From NCBI GenBank assembly GCA_018881555.1, contig JACAXG010000034.1:2552615-2616614 (forward strand): a stretch of 64,000 nt of DNA, given 5' to 3'. The notes under the pieces are model-generated. The model made no database searches. It had not been told where the DNA came from and saw only the letters and a program-made list of their open reading frames with translations. The translations under genes were made by a program, and so were the position numbers. The stretch comes from Amblyornis subalaris. Its lineage: Eukaryota; Chordata; Aves; Passeriformes; Ptilonorhynchidae. This document shows positions 27,561-38,800 of the stretch, one piece after another; the first letter of the stretch is position 1, and each line of letters opens with the position of its first letter.

Positions 27561-27676
27561 GTTGATAATGTATGGCTTTGTGAAAGCCATGGTACACATT
27601 GGCCAACTAAAGCAATGGGAATTCCACTTCACAGACTGTTTATTTTTTGGATCGCTGATGTCTGCCACAGATCCAG
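27561..27676 (+). CDS. SLC9A9: SLC9A9 exon A (transmembrane segment to SATDP motif)
   Basis: This 116-nt exon encodes 38 full codons starting [19 protein letters not shown] and ending SLMSATDP, with one split base at each end. It lies between an acceptor cccctgacag and a donor GTAACC, so the downstream intron is phase 1. In NHE exchangers this segment spans the end of one membrane helix, a short loop and the next helix with the conserved Asp-Pro at its end. By memory of the human protein it covers about residues 179-216. The loop [12 protein letters not shown] differs from the human HAGQLKNGDFHF I remember, whereas the rest is nearly identical. No stop or frameshift is seen. Confidence 0.95.
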
Positions 27677-28230
27677 GTAACCATTTCAAATAAGTTAATT
27701 TTTCAAAAGTCTGAAGAGTAAATAAGAACTGCATATGCCGTAGAAATGTTCAAAGTCTCTGTTCTTGACTTTTTTTCCCATAGCTGTTAAATATCTGATA
27801 TTCTGATAATCATAAGTCAAATTGACTCCAGAGATCTCTTGTGTTTGTTTTAGTACCTGGTTTACCAACGTTTAGCTCACAAACTTTATAACTGAGATTG
27901 CTGAAAAGATTGAAAAATGTTCTCCGATCCTCAGGACACCACCTGTCGATTGCTGATATAAGAACTGCTGTAACCTGGAGCCTCACAGTTGATAATGTCA
28001 CATCTATGTGTGACCTAACACAGTTTAAAGATATGGGAGATGAAGCTTTCAGATTTGGCCATGTACATACTGTTTATAAGGTATCAGTTACAACTTGAAT
28101 GCAGTGTTCATGATAAATACAACTCTAAAAAACAGATACCAACGAACGGACTTGAATTTGCAGATGTGAGATTTGAAGCCTAAAGCTACAGTAAATAGCA
28201 AAGTCTAGGAAGCTGACTCAGTCAATTTTG

Positions 28231-28372
28231 GAATCACAGAATTACAGAATCATTGAGATTTGAAGGAATGTCTGGAGGTCTTCTAGTGCAACCTTCTAAT
28301 CAAAACAGGCTAATCTCAAAGTTAGCCTAGGTTTCACAGATTTGTCCAGGTTTTATTGTGTTGAAAATGTTA
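28231..28372 (-). repeat. CR1 LINE 3' end, antisense
   Basis: The + strand begins 'gaatcacagaattacagaat', the reverse of the short tandem repeat that ends CR1 elements. It continues through a degenerate 'tctggaggtcttctagtgcaa' and 'gatttgtccaggtttt', in the order seen in antisense CR1 3' ends. Only about 140 bp remain, so it is a severely 5'-truncated, inactive copy. Confidence 0.85.
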
Positions 28373-30716
28373 ATGAGAGTACTCTGATATTAAAAGGAAA
28401 ATACTTCTATTTGCAACTGTGGGAACACAGTAAAGGAGAAGGTGAACAACATATTTTTTTATTTGTTATCTAGAGTCAAAGTACCAATTCGGCAAGGGTA
28501 CATTGGATTTTTGCAAAATTTTCAGTTGAGCTGTTAAAGGAAATGGAACATTTTATGATGCATGTGAAATGCTGCATTAGTGTTAAAAAACTACCCTTGA
28601 GAAGCTTCTCTGAGAAACTTAGAAATAAAACTTTCAAATTCCTGTCTTTTAAAAGAAATGAGAAAAAGCCATATTGTTCTACAAATTTTTTCCAGTCTTT
28701 AAATGAACCCTCAATGTTTAATGAAAGACTTTGGGCTTGTGATTTATCATTCTGATGGCTTAGAAATATGGTACAAAACAATTTATTTCCACAAAACCAG
28801 TTGCTGCAAGATTGCTGTAAAAGCTGCATCGAATTGTTATTCTCAAATTAATCCAAGCATCCAATATGCTGCCATTTCTAAGATCACCCAGCTACATTAA
28901 TAAGATTCAGCACATGATTGCAGCCTATCTTCAGAGCAAAACACAGAAGTTGGAAGTACAAGGAAAACCTAGGAAAACAAACTGCTTATGGAATAAAAGC
29001 ATCCTTACAATTTCCAAGCACATTTCTTTATTTGTGCTATGAATAGGGTTTTGCAGCTGGCTTAGTTTTTTTCCCATTTTCCAGTCCAATACTATTTAGT
29101 TTCACAACTGAGTATGTTGACTTATGAGCAGTAATGTATAAGACAAATGCACTGATTTTGATTATAAGAGTATTAAATCACCACTGATTAATCTGGAACA
29201 ATCATGAGGGGAAAAAAAACAAAACAAAACAGAAGCTCCTCTTGCACTCTAAGGAATAAGTGACAAGGATTACTTTTCCCAGAGTTTTAAACAGGCTTAA
29301 AAAGCTAATGCTGCAGTTGAGAAAACCATTTTTAATGTGACAAACTGTCATTGATTAATATGGTTTGTAATCACTCCTCTGCTTGTATAGTGTCTGTGCA
29401 TGTCCCGGAGATTTTTCAATGTTGAGTCTTGCTCCCTCTGCTATAAATTCATAATATTCTAAGCTATTTCATGTGTTCACTTATCTTACCAATAAATTTC
29501 AACCCCTCAAAGACTTAAGAGAATTTTGAATTAAGCTTTTCATTAATTAAACGGTCAACACTGCTGAAAATATTTCATTGTGCTGTAGGATTTGCTAGTG
29601 AATTGTAATCTCAAGTATGTAATGAGCTCACTGGCATTCCAAAGTTAAAATATGGTGCCGTAGAGGACTGATATATATTAGGGCATAAAATAATCAGTAT
29701 AAAGATTTTATATGTGATATCTAGGGTTCATTCTGGGGTTTTTCACGAAATCTTTATTAAAATTTTGTTAGTGTTATGAACAATAAATTAGTCTTAAGAT
29801 GAAATAATAAATTCCTGTCAGATTTGCTACATGATTTTTCATTTAATTCTTCACTGTGTAGGATTATAAACTCATTTCAATAAGAGATTTAATTTCCCTT
29901 GGCTGTGGAAAGCAATTAAGTCTCAAAAGATGCTGAAAACTGATGTGTTGACTTGACAGAAGTTGTTTTGATTGAACTCCTTATTTGTAATAGTAAAGAT
30001 GACTGGTAGATGTTTACTTGTTAAATAAAGACTTTTACTATCAGAGCAGTAAACAAATGTATGCCAGCTAAAATTTTCTAGTATTGTTAAGGAGAAGGAA
30101 ATAATGTCATACCACTGTGGGTTTTACTTCTGAAGGTTATCTGAAGATTTTTAATCTAGCTATATTTGCGTAAAAATAATTCAGAAGATTTGCTTTTATA
30201 TGCTATGTGTTACCTTACATAGAAAACTAGCAATGGAACTAAGACTGGGACTTGGAACTGTGTTTTGCATTATACACTGTGATCCTTAAATATCAATGAT
30301 ACTTTGTGATGCCTCAAAAAACTTTCGTGTCTCTAGAAGGGAAAGTTAGAAACTTCAGGGACAAAACAAGGTTACTCTCAACCAAATTATTCGTCTTACA
30401 GAAAATATCTTCTTCCAATAATTTATCATTTTCAGTAGAAAAAGTTTCTCATTTTAAGACTTCAGGTGAGAGGTTTAATTTTAAGAAATAGAATTTTAAA
30501 AATCTCAGATTATCTATTCATTATTCTTTGATTTAAAACACGAGACCAGTATTTACATTTTTCTGTATTCTCATCAATAGGCATAATTTATCAAGTTGTC
30601 AAGGAAATCATATCTTCTTGTTATTGCATCTGCATAAACCAGCACAGATTTCACAGTTTCACTGTGGAAAGGGTTTCCTTGTGCTAGTATGAGGTTTTGA
30701 TTTCTAATGTAACCTG
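28373..30716. other. Intronic sequence with no recognised gene
   Basis: AT-rich intron. A minus-strand frame of 117 codons (28476-28829) and overlapping + frames have no recognisable domains and look like chance. A short CAAAA-type repeat lies at about 29212-29230. Confidence 0.45.
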
Positions 30717-31085
30717 ACTCTGGGAGTGTTTTGGTGTGATCCCTTCACAGGGGGGATCGAAGGGGGATCCCTATGTTCTCACACACGTGTCACTGCTCAA
30801 GAGCAGCGGAGAGTGTGGAGAAACTGCCGGTGTGGAGCCCCCAGCTCTGAGTCTCTGAGCATGAGACCTGCAAAGCAAAACCACGGACTGGGGACTTCTG
30901 GCACAGCTGTCCCCCGTGACTGACAGGCAGCCCCAGCAACGAGCCCAGCAACAGGCGGCCTCAGGGGGCCAGTGGTTATAAGGGAATACTGAACAGAACG
31001 GACCTGGCACACGGATGTAGAGATCTGACCTCTGCCTTAGCCACCAAAAACCACCCAAAATAAGGGAATAGTACAACTCTGGCAG
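30717..31085. mobile_element. Unclassified 349-bp GC-rich insertion with 10-bp direct repeats
   Basis: A GC-rich block at 30727-31075 begins TG and ends CA. It is flanked exactly by ACTCTGGGAG (30717-30726) and ACTCTGGCAG (31076-31085), nine of ten bases identical. This looks like a target-site duplication, so the block was probably inserted as a unit. It contains a TATA-like 'ggttataaggg' at about 30973-30983. The TG...CA ends and length suggest a short LTR, but a 10-bp duplication is longer than the 4-6 bp usual for retroviral integration. No terminal inverted repeat beyond three bases and no poly(A) tail is seen. I do not recognise the family. Confidence 0.55.
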
Positions 31086-32699
31086 TTTCCTCAGCTGCTG
31101 CTATTAACACATTCTGGGCAATGACCTTCCAACCCAAAGACATTTCACATACCTTTAGCCCTTCTTTTTTTTTTTTTAACTTTTGACATTTCAAGTATAG
31201 AAAACAGATTTATCATCACAAGGTTTGCTGAAGCACAGCTATTTCTGAGCTATATGAACTCCCTTACCTTTGGTCACAATGATAATCACAAGGCTCTTCC
31301 CTATTTGAAGTTACTATGGTTACAGCTGAACTGGAGCTGTGGGTTGCACTGCTCTTGTTATTGATAAAATTGGATATTTATCAGAAAGAGAAGTTTCTGT
31401 TTCTCATAAAATCAAAGGATTTTGCATTAAGAAGCATAATGTTTAAATACAACAAGGTAATGCATTTCATACGCTGGTTATGTAAGACTGTTTATAAATG
31501 TGGTTTTAATTAAAATATATGTATGCTTTCTTATTTAGCACTCAACTAATCTGTGAGTGACGTGACTGATTAATAGGGAAAGGAAACTATAATTTAAATT
31601 GGAATCGTTATTTTTAGACAAAGTCAATAGGAAATAAAAGTTTAATTTCTCTCTTATTTTCTTCCCATTTGATACTGCCCTCCTAAAAGAATTTAGGCCC
31701 ATGAGCCATAAAAGACATTAATAGTTCTTGTCAGAAGACTAAGGTACAATAATACCAGTACTTTATATAATGGTGTAATTTATTTTCTGAGTTTCCTTAT
31801 TCTTTTAAATGTAACAGCAAAGTAGGATTGGATGCAGTTAGCATAGGGATTGTAGTTTGATATTTCAGTTATATATGCTTTTTACAGAGATCGATAACAA
31901 GCCAATTTGTTTCTTCATGTGTCAAAAGATATCTTTCACAAACGAGCTCCACAGACACTTCTTTCGACTTGGGTGCAACTAAAATCATATTGGGCTTAGC
32001 ACAGATGTTACCTCAGTCCATGAAGACAAGGAAGAAGTGACTCAGTCTTCTATTGGCACTGTGAAAATCGTAGATGCCTCACGATTTCCTGCTTCCCATC
32101 ACTGAATGTTTAACTGATGTTCACAACCCTTTCTGAGTCAGCAGCTCTGATACATCTTATTTCTATTCATACCAGTTTTCTGCTGCCACAAAAGGTGTTT
32201 GTGCTCCCTCAGCTACCTCTCCTTCCAGCCACCTACTTCTTTACAAACGTCTGTCTCTTGTCCTCATATGCTTACATTGAAATAAGAGATTAATAGATGC
32301 TGTATACTTTAATGAAAAGTAGTTTGATATTTTTATAATACATATTGTATCTAATGAATTATACGAGTTTTTGAGTGTTTACTACACAAAACCCAAGCCC
32401 TGCTGACTGTTCCTCAGCAGTGCCTTCAGAAAACCAAGCTGACTACAATGCAGCATCTATGATCTTTACTTGGATATCAAAGTTCTCACAGATTAGATAT
32501 GTTACACTGTGGTATAGGATTGTTTTAAAATTAATTCCCTGGAGTTTTAAAGTCATCCATTAGACAAAACATGATGTGACTTCATTGGGCATAATGACTA
32601 TTCCTAGACCATTATTCTGTCCCAGAGTAATTTAAATTAACTTTCTTCCATGACAGAGTGTCACGTCCCTTTTTGCATGTCCATTCTGATCTATACCCA

Positions 32700-33610
32700 T
32701 AGATTCGCAAAATTAATGAAGGCAAATGTGATCTTGGGGAAATAACTAGACAGTGGTGGTCAAAACAAGGTGAAAATGTTTCCTTGAGCTCTTAAACAGG
32801 GTGGATGTGCTAAAGATTCTGCAGTTCTCTGTTCTTATGTAGATACTATTTATAATTTTCATTAATGAGTTGTCTAATGCAACAGAGGGTTCTTCTTTAT
32901 TGTACAAAATTATGCTGAGAGGAGATTGCAAACACTTCAAAAGACATGATTAGAACTCACTATGATTCCTGTAATGATTTAAAATAGACAAGGATACATG
33001 CTACACTTAAAAAAAGTCAACTTCATAGACAGCAGATAAGAAGTGAGCATTTGCTTCTGAAAAGGATTTCAAGCTTACAACCTGAAAATGAGTCATAAGC
33101 ACCAATACATAGCAAAAAAAAAAAAAAAGGAAAACAAGATTTATTAACATGTTCTACAGCATCTTTTCATTCTATTTCTTGACAGCAAGTGTCAACTACA
33201 TTACTGGGATCTAGTTTTAGGCACTATATTTCAGGAAAGATATCAGCTGATTAGAGGGCAAGCAAACACTACTAAAAGGAGGAGATTGAAAGAAGGGAGT
33301 CATTTTAGGGAGGAGATGTCTGAAATGAGTCTCAGAATAGGCAAAATGCTGCTGGAAAGAAAATTGGAATGAGTATGACAAATTATTTGTGTCTCATTAG
33401 GCTAGGAATGGAAATTGCAGATTTGAAGAGCAGGAGGGGAGATTTAGGTTAGACATGATTCAGGAATAACTGCATTTATAAATTGTATGAATACTGAAGA
33501 GTAAGTTAGTCTCCCTTGGGATTTGTGGAACCAGCATCATTTCAGTTCTTTAAGAACAAATCAGATAAATATCTGTCAGCAGTGGCATGCCTGAAGTTTT
33601 TTCTGTCTTG
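32700..33610 (+). repeat. Old CR1 LINE fragment, sense
   Basis: On the + strand this matches the CR1 3' third in order: 'tcattaatgagttgtctaat' (about 32860-32880), 'tatgctgagaggagattgca' (about 32910-32930), 'cctgaaaatgagtcataagc' (about 33081-33100), then 'gggagatttaggttagacat' (about 33438-33457) and 'cagataaatatctgtcagca' (about 33563-33582). The copy is diverged and interrupted by an A run at 33114-33128. No intact reading frame remains. Boundaries are approximate. Confidence 0.7.
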
Positions 33611-35748
33611 GAACAGAGAAGCAGAGCAACAGAGCAGAGACCAGAACCCTTCAGTCAGGGACAGGTAAAGAAGATCCAATAACCTCCTCTGGAAATGGGA
33701 AAACATTTGAAATGGAACATACTTTCTGAGAACTGGGTGAACTGGGGAGTTTCTTCCAGAAGCGGCAGTGGATGCATTACTGTGTTGCTTGCTGTATTAT
33801 TTTGCTTTCATTTGTAAAGATTTGAAGTTATATTTTTAGGGTAGAGTTGGGACACAAAGCACGAGAAAGTTGTTTACTTAGGAGGCCAGAGGAAGGAGAG
33901 GAATGTGTAGGGATCTGTCTAATCAGCTCGGCCTGCTACATATACACACACCAACAGTATATTGGACTTTGATTACTGTTTTCTTTTCCTTCTATCATTA
34001 TCACAGGGACTACTAATGAGAGCCCGAACTAATTAGCTAATAAGCAAAAGCAGAAAGTTGCGAATACTTTTAGAAAACAAGTCTGTTTTTATGCCAATGA
34101 CATTAGAGAGCAGGGGTCTAAACTGAGTCCACATTTAGCACATTAAGTCAGCATTGCTAATCAGGCAAAAACCTGAATATAGATGTTGGTGAACCAAGAA
34201 AATATCTTTTGTCAATAAAGCTTCTGCCTACACCTTTGAGCTATTCTGGAGAAAGAACTCTTTTCCTAGTTTAAATTATAACTGCAGTGGGAGTAGATGA
34301 GTAAGGTTACCAGGATGGTTAAATATAACTAGCTAATTTAAATATAGCTATATCAGCAAATGTTCAGCTACATGCATCTCCTAAATTGTCTTCAGTAGAA
34401 TAACACTTCCAAAATTCTTCAGAGATAACACATCAACAGAGAACACTTTGACATAAAATCTCACAGGAGAACTGAGAATCTATTTTGGGTTTATAAACAG
34501 ATTTTTAGGTTACATCGATATTTAAGTGCCATTTAGAAAATCTTAGCAGTAATGATTTCAAAGTTCCAAGAAATGTTATTAAGACAAAGCATAATCAGCT
34601 GGTCATGCTTTTGTGTGAATTAACAGCAGTCACGTGAATGTAAAAGTATATAATTTTCATTTCTAAAGTGTCACATGTGAACATGACGTCCCAGAGGCCC
34701 TCCTAATCTTTGGGATTCCTGGGCTGTGAGGACTGACTCAATTGCACAATTATGTACTAGAATGAGCACCACTGAAGCAGTGAGTTACCATGTAATGTTT
34801 AACCAGACAAGTAATTGGGGGTCTTTACATTAAATTCTGTTTGAAAAGAGAAAGCTCTGCTTTGTCCATGCAAAGAGAAACTAATAATAAGAATAATACG
34901 CAGAACATAGACAGCCTTCCTCAGCTGGAGATTATGAAGTGCAAGATAAATCATGGGAAGGACTGTGATCCCCTGTCTGCGGGAAAGAAAACTGAGACAT
35001 AAAATAGATAAAGAGTAAGTTAATATCTATAGGACTTAATTACCTCAATATGAACTGCATGTCTAAATTCTTGTGAGAACATGTGTCTAAATTATTTGCT
35101 CATGTTCAATTCAACACTTTCTATTTTTCTATTGCACTGGTAAACTAAAAATCAAATATAGGATGTAACTCAGGGAGGAGGAAGGAACTTAAATTACTGA
35201 TATGCTGAAGGAAACTTACAATGGGTTACAGGTGTCAGATACCCTGGTCTGGGTGAGAAGCTCCGTGACTACAGATGTGCTACATCCAAGCTGAGCGTGG
35301 TTCAGGACAGGGTAGGTTGTGATGCCTGTTCTTCAGTGAACATGTGGAACAGATGGATAAGTGTTATTGTATCCTTAAAACAGGTAAAACACTACTCATC
35401 ACACACAAAATCCACAGTGAAACCCGAGTCTTTTCAGCACCCTTAATCCTCTGTGTCACATGGTCACAGTGCTTATGCACAGTGAAACATGGTGACCCTT
35501 TCATTTTTGCAAGATTCTCTGTGTGAGAGGGAAAGCTTCTTCCTAACTCAGCTGAAGAACCAAAACTCATAAACTTGATGGATTTAAGGATATTATATAT
35601 TTCAGTTGATAATTTTTTACTCATTTTTATCCATTTAGGCAATAAATAGGATTGAACTTCTCAAAACCCATATTCTAACATTGCTTTATTTCTTGAGCTG
35701 AAAGAGGAATATGAAAATAACAATTTCCTTTGCTTTGTTTCCATACAG
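33611..35748. other. Intronic sequence with no recognised gene
   Basis: AT-rich intron up to the exon B acceptor. An E-box GTCACGTGA occurs at 34629-34637. I see no repeat or coding exon I can support. Confidence 0.4.
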
Positions 35749-35854
35749 TGACAGTCCTTGCTATTTTCCATGAGCTGCATGTGGATACAGATTTATACAC
35801 ACTCCTGTTTGGAGAGAGTGTCCTAAATGATGCTGTGGCTATCGTGCTGACATA
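35749..35854 (+). CDS. SLC9A9: SLC9A9 exon B (VTVLAIF...[10 protein letters not shown] ion-binding helix)
   Basis: This 106-nt exon completes the Val codon begun in exon A and encodes [16 protein letters not shown] through the motif [14 protein letters not shown], ending with two bases of a Tyr codon. It lies between acceptor ccatacag and donor GTAAGT, so the next intron is phase 2. The GES and ND residues (Asn codon at 35826, Asp at 35829) correspond to the NHE transport-site region, where the equivalent Glu and Asp of NHE1 (E262 and D267) are essential. By memory of human NHE9 it covers about residues 217-251. The catalytic motif is intact. Skipping this exon alone would shift the frame. 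Confidence 0.97.
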
Positions 35855-38800
35855 GTAAGTTACACCCACCTCCATTCTTTACTTGGCGAGATAATTAAAG
35901 CTTTAATCGCTGACATCATTCTCACTGATATGGTTTGTTCAAGTATAGATATAGAATTTGAAGATTTTGTTACAAAGATGTAGTCTTAGGTTTTTTCTTG
36001 GTTTGTTAAACACTAAAATTCCAATATTGTTAATAGTAACTGTATATCCAGAATGCAATTTTAGTTCATGTTCTTCAAACCAAAAGGAAGGATATTCTGT
36101 AAAATGGTAAATTTAATTTATCATGATTTATTGTTTCATCTAAACAACATATCTTGAAAAAATAATGCTGAATGAGCACCTTGGACACAGGGCAACTAAA
36201 AAATTGGAGACAGGTTCTTTTTATTTTTTGCAATCTATTATTTTCCAAGATTAAAACCACAAAGTGCTACACAGTATCTCAGTTTATCTACTTCTGCCTA
36301 TGGAAGCTGACAGAGCATATTGTCTTAAATTTATATATAGCTTTTTTATTCTTAGGAATCCTCAAACAGATCACAAATGATGGGCTGAAATCACACAAGT
36401 ATGTGCTGCCCTAAAAACACAGATGCTAAGCATATGATTAATGGGATCTCAAGTTTACTCCACTCTACATGTATTATATGCTTCCTGGAGCTTTGCTAGA
36501 AATACAAATAATCCTCTCAAATAATCTTAAAAGTAACAGAAATGCAAAATCAAATTCAGTTCTCCAGGATGCTCGAGATGCTTCACAGTAAGCCTCAATT
36601 CTGTGCCAACTCTCTCCTTAAAACATGGTTCCTTGAACTAGGATTTATCCTATCCTTCAGAAAAAAAACTTTTAAAAGAGTTTACAGTAGTTAAAAATGA
36701 GCTTAATATTTTGTCCGAAACCCCATGGAGTTTCAACTTGAAATAACTGAATTGCAAAAAAACTCCAAAATTTGTTTCACCGTACAAAAAAGAATGTATT
36801 CTTATTTATCATTCTCCAATTATCAGTCTAGAAACATTCACATACACTAAACTCCTCACATTGTTCTCAGAGCAAGAGTAGTATTTTCAAGTGCTGTCAA
36901 GTGTCTGAGCACAGCAGCTCATGATTAGATCCAGCATGGCTGTCACATCCAGGGACTGGGGTTGGAGTGTGTCGCTTAGGAGAGCATCTGGTACATCAGA
37001 TAATAAAATGAACAAAAGGAAATCTGAGCAAAGACTAGACAGCTTGGTAGAGAGGACAGACAGAAAAGCATTGAAGCAGCTATTAGAATTGGAAAGAAGC
37101 ATGTAGGTGACAATAAGTCTGAGATTTTTATCTCTCTCCCTTGGCATTGTTTAGTAACAGCCTAGAAATTTTCAGCTGATTTAGACTCTTCCTCTGTTAG
37201 TGCAAGGTTCCCAGACCGAGGAACAGCAAGGCTACAAGCAACTCAAGGGGACCCAAAATGTTTTAAGTCTGTCTTGTTTTCAGTCACCCTGATGCCAAAG
37301 CACACAGATCTCCCAAAGGTGCAACTCAACAGCAGAGCAAATCTAAAAAGAAAAGTACCATCAGATAGTACATGATTCACGAGTTTCTAAACTCTACTCT
37401 ACCCAGTACTCAGGTTATGCACCTCAGCCTACCTCCTTCTCATGTTTTCTTTGCTGTACATGGAAGATTACAAATCTTTACTATATAATTTCTTGTCACT
37501 GGAAAACTGATTTTTTTTTGGTATATTCAGTGTGACTGATACTTTGATTTCTATAGTCATTTGTAGAGACTGAAGAGAATATATGGCATCATCAGTTTCA
37601 TATTTCATTATTCTCTGGCTGAAATAATCAGCTTCTACACAAATACAATGTTTCTGCAACCGATACAATCTTCCTTCCTGTAGCATTTTAAGTAAAGATA
37701 TACTGTTAAGAATGTCAGCTCCAGGTCATTAACACCCCACTAAACCAACCTGAGTTTAAATGAAGAATATTGTTTTTCTGTCACTGCAAAGGAACAGCTA
37801 TTTTTTTTCCTGTAACCCATACCATTCTAGTGTGCAAACACAACATGTTTATAGTTACAGTAATACAGATCGATTTAAAAAGGTGTGAGAAAAATATTTA
37901 CAAATCTGAAAAGCAATAGTAAGTAATTTAGTACACTACATAATGATAACCAGAAAAATAGAATAGGAAAATACAGGGTGTCTTTCATCATCTAACAGAA
38001 TAAGTAAGATAATGTCTGCAGGAGCGACTCACTGCAGGAAAGGCAGGGAGAGAGAAGAGAGAAGGCCCTTATGGCTGGAGGTGGCAATCTGGCAAGGTGA
38101 AGGTAGTATGGCTGTTAGCCAACAGGAGCTTAGATTGATTTCTCTCCTTTCCTTCAGCTTCTCCCTCCAATCTCTATTTTTCCTGTGCAGTTTATCATTT
38201 AGTTTAAGGACAGCAGCAGGACCAGCTACTCCTGCATTTTTCCTATGGATTTAGCAAGTCACACTAGCTGTGTGTTGCTGCAAGACTATGTAGACAGTGG
38301 CCAATTGCCTCAGAAAATACTAATCAAGGACACAGGTTCTCCAGGCCAATTTAACAACTCTCCTCTGGCCATCCTGCCACATCACCTGGGTGTTTGTGAT
38401 AATTGCAAGATTTCGTTTATACTGTGCTATTTTAAGATAATCCATGCAGGAGGGATCACTGTGACTCAAATTGACAGCAGTGGCTGCAGGAAGGCTGACA
38501 AGCTGTTGTGCATCTGGGAGAGCTCACACACACACAAGGGCCTCTGTAAGCAAGGGCATTGGAGACATAACAAGGAATTTCTCCTATAGAAGTAACTTCC
38601 AGAGTTCCTTACAATTTTTCATTATTAGAATAAAAGTCGTCTTTTAATAAAAAGTTTGTGAGAATTCTCACGGAAAATAAATATTTTGAAAGAAAACAAG
38701 CGTTCCTATCTTCAAAATTAGTAATTTTTAAGTCTGTTTTAGATCAAGGATTCAAGATATTTAAGAAAAATAATAACAGAGCCTTACAAGACAATACTTA

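Larger units (their letters stand above)
27677..35748 (+). other. SLC9A9: A-B intron (8072 bp, GT-AG)
   Basis: Phase 1 intron with donor GTAACC and a pyrimidine-rich acceptor ending ccatacag (AG at 35747-35748). It contains a CR1 remnant at 28231-28372, the 349-bp insertion at 30727-31075, a second CR1 stretch at 32700-33610, a T run at 31165-31177 and an A run at 33114-33128. The remainder is AT-rich with no recognised gene. Confidence 0.9.

Noticed and set aside
27690..28098. Small frames after exon A as a possible extra exon
   Set aside because: Exons A and B already join without a gap at the split Val codon, and the frames have no NHE similarity.
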